A stretch of 64,000 nucleotides of DNA from Cavia porcellus. Its lineage: Eukaryota > Chordata > Mammalia > Rodentia > Caviidae. Made by a program: the position numbers and the translations under genes. Under the pieces are notes generated by a model. The model was not told the DNA's origin and made no database searches. It worked only from the letters and a program-made list of their open reading frames with translations. The stretch lies in the NCBI RefSeq assembly GCF_034190915.1, contig NW_026947507.1, forward strand, positions 18,975,501 through 19,039,500, read 5' to 3'. This document shows, piece by piece, positions 23,583 through 36,237 of this stretch (the first letter of the stretch is position 1; each line of letters begins with the position of its first letter).

Positions 23583-23771
23583 TTCCACTGCAAAGAAAAC
23601 CTCTTTCTCTTCCAAATAATAATAATTTAGGCTTCCTTTAATTGATCACTGACATATAAATGTAATTGGTATATTCACTCTCCAAGTGCCTCAAGGTCAT
23701 CTGCCACCACCACACCCTCTTTCAAATAGCCAGTCTCTGCATTAAACACACTATTTGAACTAAAGTTCAAA

Positions 23772-23862
23772 TAGCCAGGGATATAGTTCAGTGGCACAAG
23801 TGCCTGCCTGGCAAGTATCAGATTGTGAGTTTGATTCCCAGTACCAAAACTAAAAAATAAAA
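23772..23862 (+). repeat. ID-like SINE
   Basis: Head gccagggatatagttcagtg and B box gagtttgattcc, with a short interrupted A tail. Confidence 0.85.
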
Positions 23863-23897
23863 TAAAATCCAAATCAGGCTTTGAATTTTTTGCCTCT

Positions 23898-23946
23898 TTC
23901 AATTCAATATCAATATCAATATCAATATCAATATTCAATATCAATG
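23898..23946. repeat. (ATATCA)n microsatellite
   Basis: Hexanucleotide units atatca/caatat repeated about seven times with small interruptions. Confidence 0.9.
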
Positions 23947-24191
23947 GTAAAAACACCATTTAAGTCAAAATAAAGAATAACCTCCCAAATCAAACTTTTG
24001 CTTTCTATTAACCCATACCTTTTAAGGACAACCACAGATTAAATTTTAGCAATTCTTTTCAAGTTAATGGAACCATTTATTGCATACTGATTTATTCTGA
24101 TTTTTTTTTTTTGTTCACTGTATCTCTGAGACTGGATGCAGAGTGCAATCGCTGAAGCATATTGTTTATTTTTCACTGCTGTACAGGAAGT

Positions 24192-24315
24192 TTCTCAGCC
24201 TCAATACCAATTATATTTTGAACTGTACAATTTTTCATTATTCAGGACCATCCTATTCATGGTAAGATGTTTTAGAGCATCCCTATTCTTTATTGATTAG
24301 ACATGCCTGTCACTC
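24192..24315 (-). mobile_element. MER5-like hAT DNA transposon fragment
   Basis: Contains the recognisable MER5A-type core: 'gaccatcctattcatggtaagatgttttagagcatccctattc' corresponds to the family's ctgtcctgtgcattgtaggatgtttagcagcatccctggcc. It is preceded by a 'gtttctcagcctca' end. It is old and non-autonomous. The strand assignment is uncertain. Confidence 0.6.
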
Positions 24316-24329
24316 ATTTTTCTTCTTGC

Positions 24330-24900
24330 CTTTTTCATCTCTGTAGAAATCTATATTCTACTCTCATTTGTGCTCTATGAAAGAAAAGGTGATTTTTATT
24401 CTATTTTGAAGATTTTGTCTTTATTCTTCTATTAGCAATTTCATATAAGGCACTTGCCTTGATTTTTCTTTGAATTTCTTCTCAATGAATTCATCAATTC
24501 TTGAATTATAGGTTTTTTTTATCTTTGCCCATGTTGGAAAATTATATGCAATATTATTTCAAATACTGCTCAGTCATATTTTTCTCTTAACTGTTGATTG
24601 CATTCTCTACATTTTAAAAAGATTTTCAGGTTTTCACATCCTATTTCTATTTGGATTACAGGTATTCTGGCTTTTTTTCAGAAATTTTCCCTTTTGCCAC
24701 GTTTAACACATTCATAATGCTAGCTTCTTAATTCATACGTTTGGTTTTTATAGTGTTCCAATTCCAAAATTTTAAATTAACCTAAATTTCCTAGATTTAT
24801 AGTAAGTCTCCATCCTTTTGTTTGATTTTTGAACTTAATAATCACTGGTTTTAAGTGACTTATAAATAAGCAGAAAATCCAGGTCATATATAAATATTCA
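24330..24900 (-). mobile_element. Possible ancient L1/HAL1 fragment
   Basis: T-rich phrases such as 'tcaaatactgctcagtcatatttttctc' followed by 'ttcacatcctatttctatttggattacaggtattctgg' resemble the reverse complement of ancient L1/HAL1 ORF1 regions. It is very diverged and this is a by-eye call. Confidence 0.35.
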
Positions 24901-25837
24901 TTTTTATTGTTTGTTTATTAATCTTGATTTTCATCTATTTAAAAAATATTTCATTTTTATTAAAGACATTGTATGTGAAAATGATTCTTTAACTGCTACT
25001 TTTGTTCAAAATAAGACTAATTTTCTTACTTCACAACTAGCATGCATACTTTCATGAATCATACTGATCCAATCAACCAAAGACACAGACTTTTCAAAAA
25101 TTGGACTTTTTTTTTTGGTCAGTTCTTACTGGAGGACATAGACCAAGCCTTAGAAAATATGTTTTCTGTGATCTTCCAAATAATCTGAGAATTCTGGGGA
25201 ATTATCTAGCTTGTTAATATTTGTACATTTTATATAAAACTAGGATTTTATATAAAACTAGGATCATTAAAATATTTGATCACTTGTACAGATTCCAACC
25301 TATACATTGCTACTTGCTTCTCAGTGTCTCTTCCTTAATACCATAGAGTTTAGGAAGTGATACTTCATGGAATCTCGCTCAGTTTTCTGAAGTTATTGTT
25401 TTTCTCTTTACATTCAATTCTTGGGAAGTCTGAAGACAAATTCTGTCTTCATCTTTAGAAATGGTAAAATGCAGAGTAAGTTACTTCAGTTATGACAGAC
25501 TGTTTCCCTGGACTTCAGAATCTGGTTCCTGTTTCATAACACATCCAGGGGTTTGCTTTTTGTACTAATTCAGCTTTTATATTTGTTTAGAGAATTAGTT
25601 TAATTCAAGTTATTTCGTTATTATTTACAATGAGAGCTACTGAATTATGAGCTTTTTCCCTCTTGAATAAATGTGATCACCTTGAATTCTGATAAATATT
25701 TGGTAATTACCTCTATCTATAGATAATTTTGACTGTACTGAATTTCTAACATTTTTCTCTGCGATTATGGGGATGACTTTATCACACCCTAATGTTAGAC
25801 AAATAAAAATAATGCCAGATCAAATTTAACTTAAAAA
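24901..25837. other. AT-rich intergenic sequence, nothing recognised
   Basis: No open frame or repeat that I can name. A 17-bp phrase (ttttatataaaactagg) is duplicated side by side near 25228-25262. Confidence 0.5.
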
Positions 25838-25947
25838 GTGTAGTGTAGTGTAGTAGCACATAGCTAAAACCTTCCTGAAACTGAGTCAGGAGGAGGGATA
25901 GCTCAAAGGCCAACCCGTAAAACTCTTTGAAACCCTGTCTCAAAAAA
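25838..25947 (+). repeat. Diverged B1-like SINE
   Basis: Short gtgtagtgtagtgtag tract, then 'agctaaaaccttcctgaaactgagtcaggag' and 'gaaaccctgtctcaaaaaag', the last being a clear B1 3' end. Confidence 0.65.
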
Positions 25948-27990
25948 GAGTTGTTTTCATCTATCAGTGTTTAAATAATTGTGATCTTTTTAGTATAATG
26001 GACCAAAATATCTTCACTCTTGCAGCAGTTCTGAGTTTCATGATTACTAATTCCATATTTGCTATTACAATTTTCAACATCTATGTAAGGTCATTTTATT
26101 TTAAAATACCCAAATATGCTTATGCATAACACATGATATTTGGGCATTTTTAGGATTCTTTATTGACACTGTATTATGCATATGTTAAAAATCTGGGCAT
26201 AAGTAATCCTGAAAGTAAATAGGACACTAAATTGCTCTGAACAAGGTGATTTAAAATTTACTATCCAAAAAGCACTTGAGATACCAATAACTCAGCCGGC
26301 TCAAGATATAATCACACAGTGGAACTTTATATCCCATATGTTAGGTTCACTGAACAACAAAGGTGCATTAGTGTCCACTGTGCAGAGCAATCCAATGTTA
26401 ATTTTTGACTCTCAATCAATAGAATCTGCTGAGTCCGTCATAGTAAATATGAGATTTTCAAAGAATTGCCCAGAGAAATCAGCCCATGAGAGATTTTTTT
26501 TCTCCAATGCTGACTTTGTTATCAAACAAATGTTCGTTTTAAAATGAGAGAAGATGTAGTGTTGAGGGTATAAAAACGTAGATTAGTCTACTTACAATTG
26601 CACTGGATTTCATTCCTATTCATTACTGTGAAATAGGAATGGAAGTTTATGAGGGTCTGTAAGACAGATCAGCACTTTAAATCGCATCTGTTCAGTTATA
26701 CTGCAAGCTGATGTCTTATTAAAAGCAAACAGCAGCATACTTTAGAGCCAAAAATTATTATAAGACCGTCACACCACAAAAAATATGAAACAAATAAAAT
26801 AAGATACAGCAAATACAACTACTTATTAAGCATGAAAATGATCCTCTTCTGGGATTATTTGGGTGCAATGTAAGAAGCATTTCATTCCTCAGTTGTCACT
26901 CCTGCAGTAAACACTAAATTATAGTCATGTTTCCGAGAAATACATAGAGATCGCATCTTAGAGGAGGAACTAAGGGAAGTATTACAGACTAGTATTTTTT
27001 GAGAATGAAAAGAAAATATAGTAAAACAAGATATAAGTAAAAATATTGACTCATGAGGTTGTAAGTCAAAACTAAGGGTAGAGGTTATATGTGTAATTTT
27101 GGCATAGACTCAGAGAATTTCTTTTAAGAAACCTTTGCTACTTATTTTCCAAGCAAACAGGCAGCATAGGAGGCCCCATATAGCCTTACTTCAAAGTATA
27201 AGAGAGACTTTAATAAAGGGTAAAGGGGGGTGATTTTCATTTGATAATGTCCCAAACTTGAAAAATGTATCATTTTATCTTTCACTGAAGATAATCTAAT
27301 TCAGCTACTGTTATATTAAACAATTATTACTGAAATTCTTGTGATTTTTAACGTAGTAAATTTTACTTTAACAAGACATTCAATTATTAATTATTGGAAG
27401 GTGTTGAGTTAATTAAAATAAGTGACCAGAGTAACATGTGAGTAGGTGAATAAATGAGTAGTTAATTCCTCAAATGCAATGATCTTATGAACTACATAGA
27501 TCAACATCTGTGGTCAAATGTGTATAGAGAGGTATAACTGCCATGAAATATCTGGGTATTCCTCTTCTGGTCATTTAAAGAAGAGCCAATTTTATTTGGA
27601 TTATCTCCATTCATCCTTAGGATTAATCTTCCTATTGCTAAATTTAAGCTTGTTTTAAATTCAGATCATTAAAAAAAATTGCTAGAACACTAGATTAGTG
27701 GAATTTCATAGACATAGTCTGGAATAACACTAGAAATATCTACATTAGGGAAATCACATTTGATAGAGCTAACTCCACGTTCTTCCATTGCTAAAAATAA
27801 AGGGAATTTAGTGGAAAAACACTCTCACAAAGAGAGATATCTCATACTAACTTTAAAGTTCAGTGGAGAATGCCTACTACTAGTTCATTTATCTCAGTGT
27901 AACTATTCATTATGAGCCAGTCATTAAATATTTATTAAATACCTACTAAATTTCTTACTTTCTCTTCTTTTATAGATGATTTGATCTTAA
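25948..27990. other. AT-rich intergenic sequence, nothing recognised
   Basis: The 69-codon frame at 26338-26547 has no recognisable domain and no supporting signals. I see no repeat I can name. Confidence 0.5.
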
Positions 27991-28078
27991 ATCTTTTTTT
28001 TTTCTACCAGTGATCAAACTTGTGACCTTACATTTGCCTGGCAGGCACTTACTCCACTGAGCTAAAACCCCAGTCCTA
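27991..28078 (-). repeat. ID-like SINE
   Basis: Reverse complement of the family: T-run, taccagtgatcaaacttgtgacc, gcctggcaggcactta, actgagctaaaacccc. Confidence 0.85.
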
Positions 28079-28242
28079 TAGATGGTTTGATCACCAAAAT
28101 ATTTCATTTATCTTGTTCCATACTCACTTTTATTCATTTCAAATTGATTGATAAGTTCTGACCAAATTTGCATAATATATTTGCTTCCCTCTCTTGAAAA
28201 CAAGTAACATTGTTTTACGTAATACAAAAATACCGACTAATA

Positions 28243-28980
28243 TGTTTGCCTTACTCTACCTGAGTTATTATAAAAAAATACCAAGACTTGGTGGTTCAAA
28301 CAATAGAGATTTATTGCTCAGGTGCAGGAAAGTTACAGAGGAAGGAAAGTCTAAGATGAGAGTGGAGAAATGTGATCCATCCTGCAAATCGGTCAGTGGG
28401 CCTCGCCTGGAGACGGGACGGAGATGGAGGGCTGGGCAAGAGAAAAGAGAGACTGAGACAAGGCAGGATTCCATTCAAGTACCATTTATTCTTAAAATGG
28501 CTACAACTTATATAGGGTGGAGGTGGGCCAATGGGGCAGGAAGAGGGCACGGAGTGTTATCTGATAGGTCATTGTCACATCCGAATATATGATGTAATCA
28601 GGACAGGATTATGGGAGATGTAGGCTGAAGCAGGTAGTTGCTCACGGCATGTGCACTGTAGGCAAGGGGAGGATCATGGGAAATGTAGGCTGACACACAA
28701 AATGCCCTCAGGTGGGAGGGGCAGGGCAGCAGCAGCCATTCTGAGCAGCTCCCTACAGAAATGCAACTTGCAGATTTGTGGCCAGCTTCTTAGCGTGTGC
28801 TCACAGGGCCCTGCTGGGTGACTGACTTTGAGGACACACAAAGCTCTCTGTCTTCCTGTAAGGTCACTAATCTTATCATGAAAGATCAACAGTAGAAACA
28901 TAATAAAACTTAATTACTTCTCAAAGGCCTTACTTCCAACCACATGATAAAGTAAAAGTTGGTATTTACTTCAATTTATA
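28243..28980 (-). mobile_element. MLT1-like MaLR LTR, split by a younger solo LTR
   Basis: Left part (28243-28372): 'gttattataaaaaaataccaagacttggtggttcaaac' matches the reverse complement of the MLT1 3' end. Right part (28758-28980): 'cttcctgtaaggtcactaatcttatcatgaa' and 'ttacttctcaaaggccttacttcc' match the MLT1 5' half. The two parts are contiguous once the inserted LTR is removed. Confidence 0.75.
28373..28757 (-). mobile_element. Solo LTR, ERVK/IAP-like class II, 385 bp
   Basis: On the minus strand it starts TGTAGGGAGCTGCTCAG and ends ...GGATGGATCA, so it has TG...CA termini. A TATA-type box (CCCTATATAAG) lies at about 28506-28516 and a polyadenylation signal AATAAA at 28485-28490. A C/T-rich part follows the signal, as in R-U5. 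A perfect 6-bp target duplication gaaatg lies at 28367-28372 and 28758-28763; six bases is the usual size for class II (beta-like) retroviruses. No internal viral genes remain, so it is a product of LTR-LTR recombination. Confidence 0.88.
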
Positions 28981-29749
28981 GATTAAAAAAAAACTAAAGA
29001 TTGGTGTCACTTTTGGAAAATCATGCAGAGGAGATGTGCTAGAAGTCTCCAACTCCAGAGATCATAGCACTTACATTTGCATTATATAAAGTCGAATCTC
29101 TCAGGGTGGTTTTAAAAATAAAATATACCAGTAAGTAATGAACACTTTTGGTGATAGATTCATCTTTTCTTTTTACTTCCCCTAACCTAGATTTGGAATA
29201 TGATTTTTTTCTGTCTTTTTCCTTTTTTATCAGTACCTGGGATCGAGATATGATTGTTTTAAAAGATGTAATTAGGAGCAGTGGAGGACAAGGGACATTT
29301 ACTGAAATTTTCTAAACATTTTTCTTGTGTCTCAAAAAAAATAACTGGAAGCAATAGGGAAGCTAAATAATGTCTCCCATAAAAAATCTATTATAGCACT
29401 CCACTGGATTTTAATGCTTGCTCTAAAAAATTATTGATATGTTCAATCGCTTCCTTTTAATTTCCCAAATAACTTCCTGAGAATTTAGGTGAGGTAGATA
29501 ATAAAAATGATAATAAGTGATACATGAAAGGTGATGAAGTTTAAATTTAAGAACATATTTTTTAAACCCTTCTAATAAACACTGACTCTTTTAAAGCTGC
29601 TTTTTAGTTTCTTGGACAGAAACAAGATGACAGAATTAATACAGATTCAAAATAGATACAAATTTGTAATGATGTTATGTAAAATATAGCCAGTAGTGTC
29701 TTTGCTCTGTGTTTTTGATGTTTCCAACATTGGTGACCTAAAAATATTG
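28981..29749. other. Intergenic; contains a short ID-like SINE remnant near 29200-29250
   Basis: The stretch is AT-rich. At about 29204-29250 the phrase 'tttttatcagtacctgggatcgagatatgat' looks like the 3' part of an ID-like SINE on the minus strand, truncated after its B box. Nothing else is recognised. Confidence 0.45.
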
Positions 29750-30250
29750 TGACTTTTCCCATGTCTGTTGTTGATACATGATTTCCAAATTTAAAACTAG
29801 ATCAATGCCATGGGATCCAGACCCTCAGCTGGATTCCTTGGATCTCTAATGCATGGACAGATCTTCTCTACTGTTCTGCACTTGACTTTTGGGGTGAATA
29901 TGATAGAATAATTCTATAAATTATGTATTCTGTATTAAATCTATTCCCTTGAAAACCCTGACTATAACAAAATTAGTACCAAGAAGCAGGGTCATTGCTG
30001 TGATGTTGCCTGGCCATGTGATTTAATTGCCTTAGGAATTAATTTGGAAAGATTTTTGAGAGACTGGCCAAAGAAGAAGCCTCCATATGCTTTAAACTAT
30101 ATGGGTGACTCTAGTCAGAGGTTGGAAAATCAGGGTGCTGATGGAAAGGCTGTAGGTTAGGATGAAGCTCAGGAGGCTATCTTTAAGCAGGTCTGCACTG
30201 GCTGCTGGATCTCAGTGGTGTATATTATGCAGCAAGTAACTCAAATATAA
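29750..30250 (+). mobile_element. MaLR LTR 3' end plus start of internal region
   Basis: The LTR end 'tcccttgaaaaccctgactataacaaaattagtacc' is followed by 'aagaagcagggtcattgctgtgatg' and 'tttggaaagatttttgag...cagaggttgga'. This is the order seen where MLT1/MST LTRs run into MaLR internal sequence. It is old. The left boundary is not clear. Confidence 0.5.
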
Positions 30251-30959
30251 GGTAAAACGGCATTAGCTTACCTCTCATTAGCATAAAATTCATATCACTG
30301 CGTATTTCAATGTTTCACATATATTCTACTTTTTAAACATTCGTTTATTTATGTGGAACCTGGAATTCTGTAACACCACAAATAAAATGTTATCATTATC
30401 AAGTTTATTGTTTTCCAAAGATGCTAAAGTTTATTTACATACCCCACCTTTGCAATTAAAATAAACTCTTCCCTATTTTATGCCATTGTACACAATTTCT
30501 TTGAGTTTAAAATCAATGAAATCTCTCTGATTAATTAGTGTCCTATTCATTATTTAAGAGTTAGAATTTTAAGTTTGCTTAATGTATATTTTAAAGTAGA
30601 AGAGTGCTAACATACAAGTTAAAACTGATATTAGCTTTTTTATAATTAGATGGCAATGCCTTATTTGAACATCTTTAGAAGTATTCAAAAGTCTAAGAGA
30701 AGAAATCTAAAACAAAGACTAATTTAAATCCCCAAAAATGCTTTAAGTAGAATTCCTATATAACATAGGTTGATTTACATTTTACAGTGTGCATACATAT
30801 GTGTATATGTAAAAATACATTTATTCTACCAAAGAAAATGTAGTGAAAGTGTGAATTTCAAATTCTTGAATAATGTTTCCCTTCTGGGTAAAGATTATGA
30901 CATATAAATCTACCTCTCTACTGTTTTGAAAAATATATTTTTATGCACCAGTTGTGTCA
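30251..30959. other. AT-rich intergenic sequence, nothing recognised
   Basis: No frame or repeat identified. Confidence 0.5.
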
Positions 30960-31310
30960 TTTTTTACACAACAACTTCAAGCCAAGAATCAGTGGTCACA
31001 GGGCAGGAAAGGAAGACAGCCACTGTCAGTCAAGAATTCTAGTGATATACATGCATAAAGGACAGTGAACCCATTTTATCAGATGTGTCTTCTCCTTGTA
31101 TAGAATTATTTTATCCAGACTACCAGGAGTAGGGCACTGCCAAAGTAAACAGGGGACTGGTTTAGTAATCACCTGCCCTTACTCATAGCACCTTTAGTCC
31201 TAGCATTACACCATGACTCAATCACATACTCTAGATTCAGTCACCTCTGCCCCATCTATGTCTGCATGAGGTTTTGGAGGGACATCACAACATAAATTAT
31301 AACACCATAT
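30960..31310 (-). mobile_element. Probable MaLR LTR, minus strand
   Basis: The end block 'catgactcaatcacatactctagattcagtcacctctgccccatc' then 'gaggttttggagggacatcacaacat' matches the reverse complement of the 5' part of MST/MLT1 LTRs. The left half is poorly conserved. Confidence 0.5.
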
Positions 31311-31674
31311 ATCTAATATATTTTAACTGCTTCTATCACAATATACATCGGAGATCTGATCCCTTCTTGATAGTTGCACAGCAACAGTCTTTAGCTACAC
31401 CACCATCATAATTTGCCTGGATTATTTGAAAATAATCCAAATTGGCCTCCTTGCCATGGCCTTCACCGTAACAGTCAGTCCTTCTCAAACATAATTTTAA
31501 TGTCATTCCTCTGATTTGATCACAATTGTCCAGCAGCTGTTCTTGAAAATGAAGGCCTTTTCAAGGGCTACAGGAATCTATTCTAACCAACTTCCATTAT
31601 ATCTCTGATTTCTGGTGCTACTCTCTTAATTACTAACAAACAATGGTAATTGCTCACATATATAAAACAATAGA

Positions 31675-31980
31675 TTAGTTAATTTAGCTATCTATCTATA
31701 TCTATTTAGATTTAGATCTATATAAGGTATATAATATTATATATAATATAATACAGATAGATTTAGATCCATAGATACATTTATATATCTATATAATATA
31801 TATGAATATATAGCTATTCATATAAAGGTATATATTGATACATTAATATATAAATATATCTATATATAAATATATCTACATATAAATATATCTACATATA
31901 TATATACAATATATGTATAGATATATTTACATATATATTGATATATATTTATGTCTATAGATATAGATATGTATCAGAAT
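31675..31980. repeat. AT-rich low-complexity tract (TATA/TATC/GATA mix)
   Basis: About 300 bp of mixed tatc, tata, gata and acatatat units with no single period. Confidence 0.9.
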
Positions 31981-32034
31981 GAAAGGACCAAAATGTCTGT
32001 GTTTTCCATTATTTCTCATACTTTTTCCTTCCTT

Positions 32035-33885
32035 ATTTTTTCTTTTAAGAAAAATACCAAAATTTCATAACAAGATGATAGAACAACACTAGTTAATACA
32101 TTGCATATTACTATCTTTAAAGTAGTTACTCAGAGTACAAGTATTTGGACATGAAAAATTCTCCAATAGACATTAGCACAAACCTCCCTTTTCTATGAAC
32201 TAAAAGCCACTAATAATGTAACTAACTTGTATTTTTCTCTTTCCCATCCTTCCTTTTCCCTACACCCATCCTACTTTTTTGTTCTTTAACAATTTCTCCC
32301 CATTTCCCAATATCTATTGTATATTTTAGACTTATTTACTCATTCAGTTTTTCACACCACAGAGACAATACAATGTTTACACATGTGAGTCTGATATATT
32401 TCACTGAGCATAGTCAAATTACATCCATTTACCCGAAAAAAAAATCTTAAGTTTATCCTTCTTTATGGCTGAGTAATACTTCATTATATAAAAAATACCA
32501 TATCTCTATTATCCATTCCTCCATTGATGGACATTTGACTTGTTTCCAGGATTCAGCTACTATAAACTGTGCTGCTATAAACATTGGTGCACATATATTA
32601 CTGTGGTATGGAGTTTTTAATTCTTCTGGGAAAATACCCAGTAGGGGAGGACATAGGTTGAATGAGACTTCTAGTCCTAGGTTTTGAAGAATCTCCATAA
32701 TGATTCTTACAGTTGGTTGCACCAGTCCTCAAGTAGGGAAGGATTTCTTTTTCCCCACACCATTTAAAGCATTTGTCATTGGTTGATTTCTTGATGATGG
32801 TTATGCTTTCTGTGCTGAGATGGAATCTCAATGATGTTTTAATTTGCATCTCCAATGATATTGAAATTTTTCACATATCTTTTTGACATTTGTATTTCTT
32901 CATCTGAGAAGTATAAATTCATCTCAAATGCCCATGCTTGGATCAAGTCTTTGAATTTTGGGATCTGTTTTTGTTTTCAGTTCTTAGATTGAAGACTTTT
33001 ATCTGAGGGACAGATTTTTTTCCCACCCTATGGATTGTCTTTTCACCTTGTTGGTAATTTATTTTGATGCACAAAAGCTTTTTAATAAGATAAGGTCCCA
33101 GTTGTTAATTCTTTGAAGTATTTCCTATGTAGTTTGGGTTTTGTTGATGACTTTTTGCCTACACCTGTATCTTAAGGATTTCTACCTACTTTCTCTTCCA
33201 GTAGATTGTTTCTCTTTTTAATATTTAAATCCTTGATCCATTTTGACTTTAATGTAGTGCACAGTAATAGACATGTGTCTAGTGTTAGCTTCAGCATGTA
33301 GAGAGACATTTTTTCTAGCACCATTTATTAAAAAGTCTGTCTTTCCTACAGTGAAGTTATTCGGCCACTCTGCCAAATATAAGGTATTTGTATAGTTGTA
33401 CCTGTATCTTCTAATCAGTCCACTGATTCTCAGGTCTGTTTTTGCTTTTTCTCCAGTGCCATGTGATTTTATTACAGTAGCTTTGCAATATAATTTCAAA
33501 TCAAGGATTGTAATATCTCCTGCCTGCTGGTGTTGCCCAAAATAGCTTTTACTATTCTAGGTCTCTTCTGGTTCCAAATGAATTTTGGGAATATTTTCTG
33601 TATCTCTGTGAGATATATGAATGCTATTTTGATTGGGATTGCATTAAATCTGTGTAATAATTTTGAGAGTATGGCTATTTTCACTGTTTTGTTTTTTCCC
33701 TATCCATGAGCATTGAATGTCTTTCCATTTTCTGTTGATCTCCTTTTCCAGAGTACTGTAATTTTCAATGTATAGATCCTTCACTTCTTTTGTTAAATTG
33801 GTTCCAAAGTATTTAACTTTTCGAAGATATTCTTTAATGCCTTCTGTTTGAGTATAGGTAAGAATCTTATGCAACTCTATGAATA
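32035..33885 (-). mobile_element. 5'-truncated L1 LINE, minus strand, older subfamily
   Basis: The 3' UTR (32035-32450) is like that of the L1 at 3391. The ORF2 C-terminal part runs from 32455 to about 33880; minus-strand open pieces lie at 32453-32855 and 33218-33874, with ETLNLL-type and FPKFIWNQKRPRIVKAIL-type phrases. It ends before the reverse transcriptase domain. Stops and small indels break it throughout. Confidence 0.85.
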
Positions 33886-35253
33886 GTCATTTCTATTTTC
33901 TGGAAGGCCATGTAGGTAAGTAAAACATTAAAATGATTTTCAAAAAGTGATTAAAGACTATTTTTATTTTGTCTTTACTATGACATTGCAGAAAACAAGA
34001 CTGGTAATGGAAAATAAGAAGGAAGAAAGGAAAGAAAGAAGGGATAGAGGGAGGGGAAGAAGGGGTAAATATTAAGAGGAAGAAGAAGAAAATAGAAGAA
34101 AAGAGGAAATAAAATTGAAGGTCTCAACATCAATGGAATTGTATGCCAATAAAAAAATTATTTTGTAAAGTATTCTATTATTTGTAACACAGACTAACAA
34201 CTCATTTTGAGATGTATTACAGTCACATAATTATCCTAAGTAATTAAAAAGCCACATATATGCAAAGCACATTAAATTATATCAGATACTTAAATACTGG
34301 TATATACTTTCTTAAGGAACTCTTAATGAGTATTATTGTGAGAGTAACTAATGTACTGAAATAATTTATCTACAAGCAGAACTTAAGTAGAGTTTGCCAA
34401 TATAGTTATAAATGATTTTTATCCAGAATTCAATATAGATGTGTCATTCATTTGCAAATTTAAACTACTGATAGAATCCTTTTCTTAGTGCTTGAGATGG
34501 AATTCAATCCTGTCCTACCATGCCTGCAGGCTATTAATTAATTTCACATTTATCATTACTAAAATATTTATTACCTTTTATTGAATATTTTAATGAAAAA
34601 TATCTATGTGACACAAGTAAATATTATCAAAAGTGCAATAGGGCAATAAGAGTCATATAATCAAAAATGCAATGCATTTGTCATTTCTTTGAAGAATCCA
34701 ATAAAGCTAGAGACATGCACTAGTGAATTAAATACTCTTTAGTTTATTTGTGTAAAAAAGAGAAACTATAAAGCAAAAATGATAATATTCTGATAGTTAT
34801 CATTAGATGCTTAAAAAGTTCTTACAATATCTATATATCTGCAAGCACAACATATGTGCCACTTATGGAAAATATGACAGTGAAAGATAAATTTAGGAAA
34901 AGGTCACATATCTGATAACATATACTGGGCAAATTAGTTCAGACCATAGGATAAATTGATCACATAAATCTCTAGCAAAATATATTAATAGTTACAGTAA
35001 AATCCAATAACACAAAATTAGCATACTTATGCCTCAGGGTACATTCGATGTCTAACAGATTCCATTTTCCAGAAACTGTTTCAGCCTGTGTTTTCCTTCG
35101 GTATTTTTTTTAAAACATTCATTTTTTAAAAATAAAACTCTTTTGATCACTACAAACTTTGTATTATAAAAGTACAAAATTTGTCTTGAATTGACATTTG
35201 GACACACAGAGAGAAAAAATCAAGTTTTACTTACCTTTTCATAACTTTCATTT

Positions 35254-35289
<36 letters not shown>

Positions 35290-36089
35290 TATAATTTTTC
35301 ATTCAGGCTATAATCATTCCATATATATGCATGTCCACTAAATGAAATAATATAATGAGGATATTTTATGAACTACAAAGTTGTTCTGTGTAAACCACTT
35401 AAAACAGGGACACTGTAAGAAGCAGCTGGTCAATCAAACAGTGTTTTAATTTAAAATTTTGATGAATGGATCTTTGATATTTTTTAGAATACTCTCTTAC
35501 TTATATATTAAGTTATCTGATATGATTCCCAAGTAATTAAATTTATCTCATCAAGCAAATATTCTAATCATGTATTAGCATAATATTACCATTAATTTAT
35601 TATCCATGAACTGATTTAAATTGTTAAAGTTAATCTTTAGAATATTTTCATGCTTATGTTTTTAATATAATGACAAGTCATTCATTTATGATAGCTTTTA
35701 TATATGTGTGTGATAGTGAAATGTATGATGTATGATAGTGAAATACAGAAGTGATGATACGAAAATTGAGAAAAGGTTAAGTAATGAGGAGCGATGTATC
35801 ATTTTGGATACTAAAATGAAATACAAGCTATAAGATAATTAAAATAGTATTGAAAAGAACAATACAGTTTCAGAATTTCATACAATAATATCTTGGTATA
35901 ATATCAGATTTAACAAGCAAATTAATATAACACAAGAAACTGCCTAAAACAAATCTTCATGTTTGTAAACATCAACTTTGAGTTGGAGGCTTATAACCAA
36001 CCAATGAGGAAGGAAAATATTGATCAATAAATAATGTGAGCAACATAGTTTCAAACAGACAAAAAAATTAAGTACATTATTAAGGACAC
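33886..36089. other. AT-rich intergenic sequence with two simple repeats
   Basis: A GA-rich purine tract lies at 34015-34112 and an (AT)n tract at 35257-35286. The rest is AT-rich with no recognised repeat or frame. Confidence 0.6.
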
Positions 36090-36237
36090 GAGGCTCCAAG
36101 GTCCCACAGCCTGACTGAACCATTCCCAGCAACCTTATTTCCATGCAGAGAACAGAGGACTCCTGAGCAAAGTTCCAGCATGCTTGCACTAGCTCATTGA
36201 GAGCTTTGAACCATCATTCCCAGTTAGAGCAAATGAG

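Noticed and set aside
26338..26547. 69-codon open frame in unique sequence
   Set aside because: No domain, no splice or start context, no coding bias visible; this length is expected by chance.
28194..28592. 132-codon open frame
   Set aside because: It runs through an MLT1-like LTR into the younger solo LTR, so it is a chance frame.
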